Translations under genes and position numbers: made by a program
Source: Devosia sp. 1566
GTDB taxonomy: Bacteria > Pseudomonadota > Alphaproteobacteria > Rhizobiales > Devosiaceae
Direction: 5' to 3'
Length of the DNA: 64,000 bases
NCBI RefSeq assembly: GCF_004005995.1
Contig: NZ_CP034767.1
Location: forward strand, 2,604,001-2,668,000
In this document: positions 19,367 through 28,494 of the stretch, in pieces
Position numbering within the stretch: the stretch's first letter is position 1
How the letters are laid out: the number at the start of each line of letters is the position of its first letter
Notes under the pieces: model-generated
What the model saw: the letters and a program-made list of their open reading frames with translations, nothing else
Databases searched by the model: none
Told to the model about the DNA's origin: nothing

Positions 19367-19416
19367 GAGCTAGTCCCTCTCGGGCGGGCGTGGCGAGGCA
19401 GCCGGGCAATGGGTCA

Positions 19417-20244
19417 TCATTTCGACGAGCCACCCAACAGGCCCCGCGTGAATGCCTTCTGGAACAGCAGGAACGCAATCATCATGGGAACGATCGAAAT
19501 GATCGTCGCCGCCATCATCGGGCCGTCATCCACGTCGAGCCCGCCGATCATGGCATAAAGGCTGACCGGCGCCGGGCTGTTCTGCCCGCTGGTGAGGGTC
19601 AGCCCGAAGAACAGATCGTTCCAGGCCGACCGGCTCTGCACGATGGCGATCGCCGCCAGCCCCGACACCGATGCCGGCAGCAGGATCTTGAAGAAATACC
19701 CCGCCGGCCCGCAGCCATCGAGCTGCGCCGCCTCGAACATCGAGCGGGGCACCGTCGCAAAATAGTTGCGCATGAAAAAGGTCACGAAGGGCAGCCCATA
19801 GGCGGTGTGGACCAGCCACATCCCCGGAATGGTGTTGTAGAGCCCGAGCGAACGCATGATCATGAACAGCGGGATCTGCACGGCCTGATAGGGCACGAGC
19901 ATCCCGGCGAGGATCAGCAGGTAAACGACGCGCCCGCCCGGAATATTGACCTGCGACAGGGGATACGCCGCGAGCGAGCCCACAAACACCGACAGCACGA
20001 CCGAGGGGATGGTGATCAGGAAACTGTTCCACACCGAGCGCCCGATCCGCTCCCAGCCCTCGGCATAGTTCTGCCAATAGATTTCGCTGGGCAATTGCAG
20101 CGAATAGGGGATTTCGGCCGGGCTCTTGAGGCTGGCATTGAACGCCATCAAGAGCGGCGTCAGATAGAGGATCGCCAGCACGACGAGGATGAAATAGCGC
20201 AGCCCGGTGGAAAGCGCAGGGCGACGGACGGCAAAGGCGCTCAT
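19417..20244 (-). CDS. Sugar-type ABC transporter permease, MalG type
   Basis: 275 residues with about six membrane segments. The EAA loop is near MFEAAQLDGCGPAGYFFKIL and the N-terminus fits MalG/UgpE proteins. The ATG overlaps the stop of the MalF-like gene by four bases (ATGA), showing translational coupling. It forms the inner-membrane channel with that protein. Confidence 0.93.
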   Translation of the reverse strand: MSAFAVRRPALSTGLRYFILVVLAILYLTPLLMAFNASLKSPAEIPYSLQLPSEIYWQNYAEGWERIGRSVWNSFLITIPSVVLSVFVGSLAAYPLSQVNIPGGRVVYLLILAGMLVPYQAVQIPLFMIMRSLGLYNTIPGMWLVHTAYGLPFVTFFMRNYFATVPRSMFEAAQLDGCGPAGYFFKILLPASVSGLAAIAIVQSRSAWNDLFFGLTLTSGQNSPAPVSLYAMIGGLDVDDGPMMAATIISIVPMMIAFLLFQKAFTRGLLGGSSK

Positions 20245-21140
20245 TCGCGCACCTCCTCGACCTGGGTGGACATGTAATAAACATAGGGCATCACCACGAT
20301 GGCCGCGAGCACCAGCAGCAGCACCGCGATCGCCGCGCCCTGCCCCATCTGGAAGCGCGAGAACGAGGTCTCGTACATATCGACGGCCAGCACATAGCTC
20401 GATTCAAACGGCCCGCCCTGGGTCATCGACCAGACGATATCGAAGACGCGCATGGAATCGACGCCCGCAATCCCCAGCACCACGACGGTCGAGGGCAGCA
20501 GCAGCGGCAGCTTGATCTTGGTGAGGATCGTCCAGGGCGACGCCCCATCGATCCGCGCCGCCTCGATATATTCGGTGGGCAGGTTCCGCAGCCCGGCAAA
20601 GTAGATGAGGAAGGTGAACCCGCTCCACGCCCAAAGCGAGGCCGCCATGATCGAATAGGTCACGATCTGCGGGTCGCCGAGCCAGTTCTGATTCCACTCC
20701 GACAGTCCCAGACTGTTGAGTATGGTCGAGAACAGCCCCGTCGTCGGCCGATACAGCCACCGCCAGGCCGACGCCACCGCCACGGTCGTGATGGTGAAGG
20801 GCAAAAAGAAGATGGTCCGGAAAATATAGGCGCCCTTGACGTCGCTATCGAGCAAAAGCGCCAGCCCGAGCCCCACGATCGTGGGCAACACCAGGAAATA
20901 GATCAGCCACTGGAAATTGTTGAACAGCGCATGCATGGTACGCGGCTGGTTGAGGATCTGCTGGAAGTTCGCCAGCCCAACCCATTGCCGCTCCACCGAC
21001 ATTCCGTCCCACGAATGCAGCGACAGCCAGATCGTATCGATCACCGGGTAAATGAAGGCGGCGATAAACAACGCGATCGGACCCAGCAAGAACAGCGCAT
21101 AAACCAGGTTGCGCCTGGCTCTGAAATCAAGTCCGCCCAT
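20241..21140 (-). CDS. Sugar-type ABC transporter permease, MalF type
   Basis: 299 residues. The start chosen is the ATG at 21140 with GGAAGGGG upstream; the longer open frame to 21344 overlaps the SBP gene and is rejected. About six membrane segments are visible beginning LVYALFLLGPIALFIAAFIY, and the EAA loop is YIEAARIDGASPWTILTKIK. It is the partner of the MalG-like protein in a CUT1 importer. Confidence 0.93.
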   Translation of the reverse strand: MGGLDFRARRNLVYALFLLGPIALFIAAFIYPVIDTIWLSLHSWDGMSVERQWVGLANFQQILNQPRTMHALFNNFQWLIYFLVLPTIVGLGLALLLDSDVKGAYIFRTIFFLPFTITTVAVASAWRWLYRPTTGLFSTILNSLGLSEWNQNWLGDPQIVTYSIMAASLWAWSGFTFLIYFAGLRNLPTEYIEAARIDGASPWTILTKIKLPLLLPSTVVVLGIAGVDSMRVFDIVWSMTQGGPFESSYVLAVDMYETSFSRFQMGQGAAIAVLLLVLAAIVVMPYVYYMSTQVEEVRE

Positions 21141-21192
21141 GACTGGCCCCTTCCTGCATTCCCAACCCGGCGCCCGCGCGCGCCGGACGATC

Positions 21193-21214
21193 GGCCCCCG
21201 CCGCGGCGGGGGCC
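21193..21214 (-). terminator. Very strong GC hairpin just downstream of the SBP gene
   Basis: A perfect palindrome GGCCCCCGCC-GC-GGCGGGGGCC lies 8 bases after the SBP stop and before the MalF-like gene. It lacks a T-run, so it probably protects the SBP message or partly attenuates read-through. Confidence 0.65.
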
Positions 21215-21222
21215 TTGTGTCA

Positions 21223-22488
21223 TCACCAGGCGTAGAACAGCTTCTGGTCGGCCATGGAGAGGCGCATCTGCTCGAGCATCGCGAGTGAAGTCTCGAGCCC
21301 TTCGGGGGTCGGATTGGCCGCGTATTTCTCGATCTCGGTGCCAATCGCCATGCGGTAATCCACCGGCAACAGGATCATGAGGCTCGGCAGTGCCATGGTG
21401 GCGAACCGCTCCGCTTCGCGCTTGCCGATCACGTCATAGATGTCGGTGGACACTTCCACATTGGGCGCGAGCGAGCCCTTGGGCTGGTTGAACGCGGTTT
21501 GCGCTTCCACCGACACCACCGAGCGCACGAACTGCTTGCCCTGCTCCTGCAGGTCGCCCTTGAGCACCACCACCGTATCGGTCTGGAAGATCGACTGGTC
21601 CTCGGTGCCCGGCGCAACAAAGAAGTCGTAATCCTCGCCCGGCGTCCAGCCGCGGCCCTTCATATAGCCAGAAATCCAGTTGCCGGCCTGATACATGCCG
21701 ATCTCGCCGCGCATCAGCTGGTCCGACGAGTCAGCCCAGGCCGCTGCCGTCCAGTTGGGCGCATAATGCTCGGCATAATTCTCGCGGAAGATCTCGAAGG
21801 CTTCGCGCATTTCGGGACCGGTCCAGGACAGCTCCCCGCGGGCAAACTGCCAATAGCCCTCTTCGCCCACAACGCTCAGCAGCGGCGCATAGAAGTTGTA
21901 AAAGCTCCAGGGCCAGCCCGCCGAATTGCCCAGGCACGCCACATTGTTGGCCTCGAGCGTTTCGCAGACCGTGTTCCACTCTTCCCAGGTCGTGGGCGGG
22001 GTCAGGTTGAGTTTTTCGAACACCGCCTTGTTGTAGAACACGTCATTGACGATGCTCAGCGAAATCGGCAGCGCCGTATGCACGCCACCAAAGGTGATGA
22101 TGCGGCGCAGCCCTTCGGGGAAAATCTCGTCGCCCCGGATATCCTGCCACACATCCTCGATGTCGAGAATGCGGCCCGAATTGGCCACCTGGGTTAGGTC
22201 GTAACCCGAGTTGAATTGGTAGGCCATGGGCGGGGTGCCCCCCATCAGCGACACCTGCACCTGCTGGCGCAAGCCCTGGGTATGGCCCGGGATCACCCGC
22301 TCGGTGACCGGGGCGTCCGGGTTCTGCTTGTTGATCTCGGCGATCATGGCTTTGACGCCATCATACTCGCCGCCAACGCCCATATAGTGCCAGAACTCGG
22401 GCACCTGCTGGGCCGAAGCGGGCGCGCTGCCGGCCGCGACCGACAGCGCGAGGAGGGATACGGCAAGAAACTTGGATCTGCTGGACAT
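21223..22488 (-). CDS. Extracellular solute-binding protein of a CUT1-type ABC importer (MalE/UgpB type)
   Basis: 421 residues with a Sec signal peptide (MSSRSKFLAVSLLALSVAAG, cleavage near PASAQQ). Family 1 SBP features include the N-terminal FWHYMGVGGEYDGVKAMIAE, PPTTWEEWNTVCETL, and the GEIGMYQAGNWISGYM hinge region. It is the first gene of the minus-strand operon reaching down to the ridA-like gene. Family 1 proteins mostly bind sugars or polyols, but the enzymes in this operon suggest an amino-acid-linked ligand. Confidence 0.93.
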   Translation of the reverse strand: MSSRSKFLAVSLLALSVAAGSAPASAQQVPEFWHYMGVGGEYDGVKAMIAEINKQNPDAPVTERVIPGHTQGLRQQVQVSLMGGTPPMAYQFNSGYDLTQVANSGRILDIEDVWQDIRGDEIFPEGLRRIITFGGVHTALPISLSIVNDVFYNKAVFEKLNLTPPTTWEEWNTVCETLEANNVACLGNSAGWPWSFYNFYAPLLSVVGEEGYWQFARGELSWTGPEMREAFEIFRENYAEHYAPNWTAAAWADSSDQLMRGEIGMYQAGNWISGYMKGRGWTPGEDYDFFVAPGTEDQSIFQTDTVVVLKGDLQEQGKQFVRSVVSVEAQTAFNQPKGSLAPNVEVSTDIYDVIGKREAERFATMALPSLMILLPVDYRMAIGTEIEKYAANPTPEGLETSLAMLEQMRLSMADQKLFYAW

Positions 22489-22900
22489 GGGTTAAACCTT
22501 TTGCTGGCCGGTCGTGACATCCAAAAACTGCGCACCCCATAATTTGTTGGAGTGTAGGATTATTGATTGACCGGCTAAGCGTGGCTGTCAATCGGGCCTG
22601 CTTGCTTTTAGTGCAATTTTTCTGCTGCTACAAAACTAGCCACCGCCAGAGCACCAGAGTCGGTATCGCGTGGAAACCGGCCAAAACGCCCGCTGATCCT
22701 GGTAAAAACCAGTAAATCTCGCCTCCATCGCTGGGGTAAATCCGCCCCGCCTGCACCTGAACCCTCGCCTGCCCTGTGGAAAATCCGTGCCGGGAAACCT
22801 CAAAGAACGGTTTGACATCTCCCTAAAATAGGTTTGATTATCAAAAGAAATAAACTTGGAGCTGCGGAACGCTGATCCGCAGCAGCGCGGAGAGTACGGC
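22489..22900. promoter_or_regulatory. Divergent intergenic region with a candidate sigma-70 promoter for the molybdoenzyme gene
   Basis: About 410 bases with no gene. On the plus strand TTGACA (22812-22817) and GATTAT (22836-22841) are spaced 18 bases and lie about 60 bases before the molybdoenzyme start. On the minus strand a TTGACA (22585-22590) faces the SBP gene but lacks a good -10. An AT-rich stretch around 22818-22856 stands out from the GC-rich surroundings. No ROK operator was recognised. Confidence 0.45.
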
Positions 22901-25201
22901 ATGGCCTATACCTCGACCCATTGGGGCGTGTACGAGGCAAAGAACACCGGCGGCACGGTGGAACTGACCCCGGCTCCCTGGGACCGCGACCCCTCCCCCC
23001 TCAGCCGCTCCCTCACCTCCGGCCGCGATGCGGCCGCCCGCATCCGCCGTCCCGCCATCCGCGCCGGCTTCCTCAAATCGGGCGCCGCTTCGCGCGAGGG
23101 CCGCGGGCGCGAGCCCTTTGTGGAAGTGCCCTGGGACGAAGCCTTCGACATCACGGCGCACCACATCGCCCGCGTGCGCGAGCAATATGGCAATGAGAGT
23201 TTTTACGGCGGCTCCTATGGCTGGTCGAGCGCCGGCCGCTTCCACCACGCCCAAAGCCAGTTCAACCGCTTCTTTCGCCTCACCGGCGGCTATGTCGACA
23301 GCGTCGACAGCTATTCCCTCGCCGCCGCGCGCGTGATCCTGCCCCATGTGGTCGCGCCTTGGGGCGAGCTGTCCCAGGGCCATACCGATTGGAACAATCT
23401 GGCCGAGCATACCGAACTCTTCATCGCCTTCGGTGGCCTGCCCGCCAAGAACACCCAGGTCAATCCGGGTGGCGCGAGCGACCATGTGGTGCGCGAAGCG
23501 CTGCGCCGCATGGCGGCCGGCAAAACCCAGTTCGTCAATGTCAGCCCCAGCCGCTCCGACCTGACCGATGCCGAGGGCTGCGAATGGCTGCCGATCCGGC
23601 CTGGCTCCGACACTGCCCTGATGCTCGCGCTCGCCTATGTGCTGATCGCCGAAGACCTGCACGACCGGGCTTTCATCGAAAGCCACAGCGTCGGCTTCGA
23701 GCAGCTGCGCGATTACCTCTTTGGCGCCGCCGACAACCAGCACAAGACCCCCGCCTGGGCCGCCCCGCTCTGCGACATCCCTGCCGACACCATCACCGCG
23801 CTCGCCCGCCGCATGGCCAAGGGGCGCACCATGATCAATGTCGCCTGGTCGCTCCAGCGCGCCGAAAATGGTGAATTGCCCTATTGGATGGCCGTCAACC
23901 TTGCCGTGCTGCTGGGCCAGATCGGCCTGCCCGGCGGCGGCTTTGGCGTTGGCTATGCCTGCATGCAAAGCGTCGGCTCAGGCCGCTTCCCCTTTTCGGG
24001 CCCCCGCCTGCCCCAGGGCACCAACCCGGTCACCACCTTCATCCCCGTGGCCCGCGTCTCCGACATGCTGCTCAATCCCGGTGGGTCCTTCACCTATGAT
24101 GGCGGCAGCTTCACCTATCCCGATATCAAGCTGGTTTACTGGTGCGGCGGCAACATCTTCCACCACCACCAGGACCTCAACAAGCTGATCGAGGCCTGGC
24201 GCCGCCCCGAAGTGACCATCATCAATGAGAGCTTCTGGACACCGCACGCCAAGTTCTCCGATATCGTCTTGCCCGCCACGACGACGCTTGAGCGCAACGA
24301 TATCGGCAGCGCCTCGCTCGACCGCTTCATGGTCGCCATGAAGCGCGTTGCCGATCCCGTCGGCGAAGCCAGGGACGACTACGATATCTTCAGCGGCATT
24401 GCCGAGCGCCTCGGCTTTGCCGAGCAACTGCGCGAAGGCCGCACCGCCGAGCAATGGCTCGAAGTGCTCTACGAGGAATGCCGCCCCCGCGCCGAGGTCT
24501 TCGGCATCACCCTGCCGCCCTTCGATCAGTTCTGGGAAGAGGGGCTCTTTGATCTGCCCGCCCCCGAGCAGGATACGATCATGCTCGAAAGCTTCCGCAA
24601 GGATCCCGAGGATTTCCCCCTCAACACGCCCTCGGGCCTCATCGAGCTGACCTCGACCAAGATCGCGGGCTTCCACCTGCCCGATTTTCCGGCCACCCCG
24701 GAATGGCGTGAACCGCGCGAATGGCTTGGCGCCCCGCGCGCCGAGACCTATCCCCTCCATCTCCTCTCCAACCAGCCCAGCACACGCCTCCATAGCCAGT
24801 ACGATCATGGCGTCGTCAGCCGCGAATCCAAGATCAACGGCCGCGAACCTCTCACCATGAACCTCGCCGATGCCACCACGCGCGGCCTTGCCCATGGTGA
24901 TGTGGTGCGCGTCTTCAATGATCGCGGCGCTTTCCTTGCCGGTCTCGTCGTCAGCGACGCCATCCGCCCCGGCGTCGTCCAGATCGCCACCGGCGCCTGG
25001 TATGATCCGCTGGTTCCCGGCGAGATCGGCACCCTCGACAAGCATGGCAACCCCAATGCCGTCACCCAGGATATCGGCGCCTCGAGCTTGAGCCAGGGCT
25101 GCGCCGCCCAAAGCGCGCTGGTGCAGGTAGAGCGCTTTACGGGCGAGTTGCCGCCCATTACCGCTTTCCAGCCCCCGCAATTCGTCGCCAAGGAGCCTTA
25201 G
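22901..25201 (+). CDS. Molybdopterin-dependent oxidoreductase of the DMSO reductase family (BisC/TorA-like)
   Basis: 766 residues. The molybdenum-ligand Ser fits about residue 110 in GGSYGWSSAGRFHH. Further family segments are WCGGNIFHHHQDLNKL, the ESFWTPHAKFSDIVLPATTT segment, and a C-terminal MGD-binding domain (LLSNQPSTRLHSQYD). There is no N-terminal Fe-S Cys motif and no Tat signal, as in cytoplasmic biotin sulfoxide reductase. It should reduce an S- or N-oxide. The ATG at 22901 is preferred over a TTG at 22856. It is followed after 3 bases by a TIM-barrel isomerase-like gene. Confidence 0.92.
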   Translation: MAYTSTHWGVYEAKNTGGTVELTPAPWDRDPSPLSRSLTSGRDAAARIRRPAIRAGFLKSGAASREGRGREPFVEVPWDEAFDITAHHIARVREQYGNESFYGGSYGWSSAGRFHHAQSQFNRFFRLTGGYVDSVDSYSLAAARVILPHVVAPWGELSQGHTDWNNLAEHTELFIAFGGLPAKNTQVNPGGASDHVVREALRRMAAGKTQFVNVSPSRSDLTDAEGCEWLPIRPGSDTALMLALAYVLIAEDLHDRAFIESHSVGFEQLRDYLFGAADNQHKTPAWAAPLCDIPADTITALARRMAKGRTMINVAWSLQRAENGELPYWMAVNLAVLLGQIGLPGGGFGVGYACMQSVGSGRFPFSGPRLPQGTNPVTTFIPVARVSDMLLNPGGSFTYDGGSFTYPDIKLVYWCGGNIFHHHQDLNKLIEAWRRPEVTIINESFWTPHAKFSDIVLPATTTLERNDIGSASLDRFMVAMKRVADPVGEARDDYDIFSGIAERLGFAEQLREGRTAEQWLEVLYEECRPRAEVFGITLPPFDQFWEEGLFDLPAPEQDTIMLESFRKDPEDFPLNTPSGLIELTSTKIAGFHLPDFPATPEWREPREWLGAPRAETYPLHLLSNQPSTRLHSQYDHGVVSRESKINGREPLTMNLADATTRGLAHGDVVRVFNDRGAFLAGLVVSDAIRPGVVQIATGAWYDPLVPGEIGTLDKHGNPNAVTQDIGASSLSQGCAAQSALVQVERFTGELPPITAFQPPQFVAKEP

Positions 25202-25204
25202 CCC

Positions 25205-25963
25205 ATGCGCTTTTCCGCCTGCCTCGAAATGCTGTTTGTTCCCGAAACCGCCGATTTCACCGCCCGCATCGCCCTGGCCCGGTCAGCCGGCTTTGATCTG
25301 GTGGAATTCTGGCGCTGGACCAACAAGGATCTCGATGCGGTGGAAGCGGCGCTGCGCAAGCATGGGGTTGCGCTCTCGGGCATCGTCGCCGAACCCATGA
25401 TCCCGCTGACCGATCCCACGCGCCACGCCGAGTTTCTCCTCGGGCTCGAGGACAGCATCGCCACCGCCCAGCGCTTGGGCGCGCCGCTTCTCATTGCCCA
25501 GGCCGGCAACGAGATCGATAGCCTCACTCGGGCCGAACAGCACGACGCCATCGTCACTGTGCTACGCCGCGCCGCTCCCCTGCTGGAGCGCGCCAACATC
25601 ATTCTGGCGCTCGAGCCGCTCAACACCTTGGTGGATCACGCCGGCTATTTCCTCCATTCCACGGTTGAAGGGCTCGATATCGTCGATGCCGTTGGCAGCC
25701 GCCATGTGCGCCTCCTCTATGACATCTACCATTCGGCCGTGATGGGCGAGAACATCGCCAGTGTGCTCGACGGCCGGCTCGATCGCATCGCTCACGTCCA
25801 CCTCGCCGACGCCCCCGGCCGCAACGAGCCCGGCAGCGGCGAGATGGATTGGCAGGGCAAGCTCGATTGGCTGGGGCGCGCCGGCTACGATGGCCCCGTC
25901 GGCCTCGAGTTCCGCCCTACCGGTCCGACGGTCGACGCGCTCGAACTCGTGCTTTCCCGCTAA
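25205..25963 (+). CDS. Hydroxypyruvate isomerase-like TIM-barrel protein
   Basis: 252 residues of the xylose-isomerase-like TIM barrel (AP endonuclease 2) superfamily. The metal-binding residues are in the expected order: Glu in LALEPLN, Asp in LLYDIYH, His in HVHLAD and Glu in GLEFRP. The N-terminus MRFSACLEMLF resembles Hyi proteins. These isomerise hydroxypyruvate/tartronate semialdehyde or related 2-keto sugars. The gene lies 3 bases after the molybdoenzyme, so they share a transcript, but a functional link is not obvious. Confidence 0.85.
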   Translation: MRFSACLEMLFVPETADFTARIALARSAGFDLVEFWRWTNKDLDAVEAALRKHGVALSGIVAEPMIPLTDPTRHAEFLLGLEDSIATAQRLGAPLLIAQAGNEIDSLTRAEQHDAIVTVLRRAAPLLERANIILALEPLNTLVDHAGYFLHSTVEGLDIVDAVGSRHVRLLYDIYHSAVMGENIASVLDGRLDRIAHVHLADAPGRNEPGSGEMDWQGKLDWLGRAGYDGPVGLEFRPTGPTVDALELVLSR

Positions 25964-25993
25964 CCCTCCCTCATCTCGGACCCTTCTTTACCC

Positions 25994-27124
25994 ATGGACT
26001 ACACCACCCTCCCCCTCGACGCCGGAGCCATCCTTGCAGGCGTGCGCCCATGGGTCGAATGCGAAAGCCCCTCCTGGGATGCCGCCGCCGTCAATCGCAT
26101 GATGGATCTGGCCGCCACGCACATGCAGAGCATGGGCGCGACCCTCGAGCGCTTCCCCGGCGACAAGGGCTTTGGCGATTGCCTTTATGCTGATTTCAAT
26201 CCCGAGGACCCGCGCCCGGGCATCCTCCTCCTCGGCCATCTCGATACCGTCCATCCTATCGGCACCCTCGCCGGCCCGCTCAGCTGGCGCCAGGACGGCA
26301 ACAAGGCCTATGGCCCCGGCCTTTACGACATGAAGAGCGGCAACTATCTCGCCCTCGAAGTGCTGCGCCTGCTGCGCGAAGGCGGCGCCAATTCCCACCT
26401 GCCCGTCCGCATGCTCCTCGTGTCGGACGAAGAATCGGGCAGCCCTTTCAGCCGCCCGCTGATCGAGCACATCGCCCGCGACCAGCGCTTTGTGCTCGTT
26501 GTTGAAGGCGGTGACACCAGCGGCAACCTCGCCGTCGGCCGCTATCCCGTCGCGCGCTTCCGCATCCGCACCTATGGCAAATCTAGCCATGCCCTGATCG
26601 AACCCGGCATCGGCGTTTCTGCCCTCTCTGGCCTCGCCCGCATCGTGCCGCGCGTCGAAGCCCTGGCCCAGCCCGGCCGCTCGCTCACCGTCAACTATAT
26701 CCAGGCCGGCCAGCACGTCGCCATCATCCCCACCGAAGGCACGATCGGCCTCGTCTCCACCGCCAAGACCCTCGACCTGCTTGAAGACGTCTACCACCAG
26801 CTCGTGCGCATCGTTCAAGAAGAGATGGGCGAGCGCGGCGAAGTCATCCGCTTCTCCAACCGCCCGCTCTGGACCCCGACCGCCGCCGACCACGCGCTTT
26901 GGCAGCAAGCCCGCACCCTCGCCGACCCGCTCGACCTTCCATTCGGTCACGACATGATGTTCGGCGGCTCGGATGGCAACATCACCGGCGCGCTCGGTGT
27001 CCCCACCCTCGATTGTCTCGGACCACTGGGAGCCGATGCGCACCAATTGACCGAGCACATCCTGCTCGATTCCGTTGTCCCGCGCGGCCGCCTGCTCGCC
27101 GGCCTGCTGCTCACCCTCCAATAG
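25994..27124 (+). CDS. M20-family metallopeptidase (glutamate carboxypeptidase/CPG2-like)
   Basis: 376 residues. The M20 metal and catalytic residues are visible: His and Asp in LLLGHLDTVHP, bridging Asp in GPGLYDMKSG, catalytic Glu pair in VSDEESGS, the Glu/Asp of VVEGGDTS, and the C-terminal His in GADAHQLTEH. The lid (dimerisation) domain spans about residues 175-285. Members release glutamate or other C-terminal residues from small N-acyl or peptide substrates. No signal peptide is seen. It is 30 bases after the isomerase-like gene, probably in the same operon. Confidence 0.9.
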   Translation: MDYTTLPLDAGAILAGVRPWVECESPSWDAAAVNRMMDLAATHMQSMGATLERFPGDKGFGDCLYADFNPEDPRPGILLLGHLDTVHPIGTLAGPLSWRQDGNKAYGPGLYDMKSGNYLALEVLRLLREGGANSHLPVRMLLVSDEESGSPFSRPLIEHIARDQRFVLVVEGGDTSGNLAVGRYPVARFRIRTYGKSSHALIEPGIGVSALSGLARIVPRVEALAQPGRSLTVNYIQAGQHVAIIPTEGTIGLVSTAKTLDLLEDVYHQLVRIVQEEMGERGEVIRFSNRPLWTPTAADHALWQQARTLADPLDLPFGHDMMFGGSDGNITGALGVPTLDCLGPLGADAHQLTEHILLDSVVPRGRLLAGLLLTLQ

Positions 27125-27298
27125 CAGTCTAGGCCGTTCAGAACCCGTTCATCTTCATGGCAATAACGTGACTAGGAGCCCCTTTCGCCGACTCTCGACA
27201 CTGGCAAGTTTCGCGCTAATATAGTTTCTGACCATGTTGCGACGACACGATCGAGCGTCATGCGACACCGTGTTGTCCAAAACTAGCCGCGAGTAAAC

Positions 27299-28480
27299 AT
27301 GGCCCACGACTTCCAGCAAGACGTTGATGCTGTTCAAAGAATTGGCGCCGTCCCCACCATCCTCGACGTCGTTTGCCGCGCCACCGGCATGGGCTTTGCC
27401 GCCGTCGCCCGCGTTACGGAAGACCGCTGGGTTGCTTGCCAGGTCCTTGACAATATTGGCTTTGGCCTTCCCGCGGGTGGTGAACTCAAGGTAGAAACGA
27501 CGCTCTGCCACGAAATCCGCCAGCACCGGCAAGTCATAGCGATCGACAATGTTGCGGAAGATCCGGTTTATTCTTCCCACCACACACCGCAGATCTATGG
27601 CCTCAAGAGCTATATCTCTGTGCCCATTACCATGGCTGATGGCCGGTTCTTCGGAACACTTTGCGCCATCCATCCTGAACCGGCGCAGGTCAACAACCCC
27701 CAGGTGATCGGCACGCTCACCCTTTTTGCCGAGCTTCTCGCCTATCACCTTGAAGCCGAAGACAAACTCGCCGCCGCCGAAACCCGCGCCACCGATCAGC
27801 AAGCCAACTCCGACCTGCGCGAACAATTCATCGCCGTGCTCGGCCACGACCTGCGCAACCCCCTCGCCGCCATCGACGGCGGCGCCAATATCCTGCTGCG
27901 CGAAGGCGCCTGGACCGAAAAAACCCCGGTCATCCTCCGCCTGATGAAAAACAGCGTCACCCGCATGAGTGGCCTGATCGACAATGTTCTCGACCTCGCC
28001 CGCAGCCGTTTGGGCGGGGGAATCTCGCTTGATCTCGATGCCGATCGGCCGCTAAAACCGACGCTGGAACAAGTAGTTGACGAAATCCGCGCCGCCAATC
28101 CGGCTCGCGTCATCGAAGCCGAAATCGACCTGCCCCGGTCAGCCAAGGTCGACCACAGCCGCATCGCCCAGATGTTCTCCAACCTGCTCGGCAACGCCAT
28201 TACCCACGGCGCCGACGACCAGCCGATCCACGTTCAGGTCAAACTGGAAGACGAAGCCACCCTCGCGCTATCGGTCATCAACGCCAGCGAACCCATCCCT
28301 CCCGAGATGATGGAGCACTTGTTCAAGGCCTTCCACCGCGGCCAGGTGCGCAGCAATGCCGAGGGCCTCGGCTTGGGGCTCTACATCGCCGCCCAGATCG
28401 CCGAAGCCCATGGCGGCAAGATCGACGTCCATTCCGATGCAGAAGCCACCCGCTTCACCTTCCGCATGCCCCTGAACTAA
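27299..28480 (+). CDS. GAF-domain sensor histidine kinase
   Basis: 393 residues, soluble. A GAF domain (about 10-165) is followed by a DHp H-box VLGHDLRNPLAAI (phosphoacceptor His) and an HATPase with N-box LLGNAITHG. The expected D-x-G-x-G G1 box is replaced by SVINASEPIPP, as in some phytochrome-like kinases; the G2 box EGLGLGLYIA is intact. No membrane segment or receiver domain is present and no response-regulator gene is adjacent. The ATG at 27299 has only a weak ribosome site (GCGAG). The signal is unknown. Confidence 0.88.
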   Translation: MAHDFQQDVDAVQRIGAVPTILDVVCRATGMGFAAVARVTEDRWVACQVLDNIGFGLPAGGELKVETTLCHEIRQHRQVIAIDNVAEDPVYSSHHTPQIYGLKSYISVPITMADGRFFGTLCAIHPEPAQVNNPQVIGTLTLFAELLAYHLEAEDKLAAAETRATDQQANSDLREQFIAVLGHDLRNPLAAIDGGANILLREGAWTEKTPVILRLMKNSVTRMSGLIDNVLDLARSRLGGGISLDLDADRPLKPTLEQVVDEIRAANPARVIEAEIDLPRSAKVDHSRIAQMFSNLLGNAITHGADDQPIHVQVKLEDEATLALSVINASEPIPPEMMEHLFKAFHRGQVRSNAEGLGLGLYIAAQIAEAHGGKIDVHSDAEATRFTFRMPLN

Positions 28481-28494
28481 GGCCTTGAATCGCT

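Noticed and set aside
22841..23968. 375-codon open frame antisense to the molybdoenzyme
   Set aside because: The plus-strand molybdoenzyme has a full domain and active-site match; the antisense frame has none.
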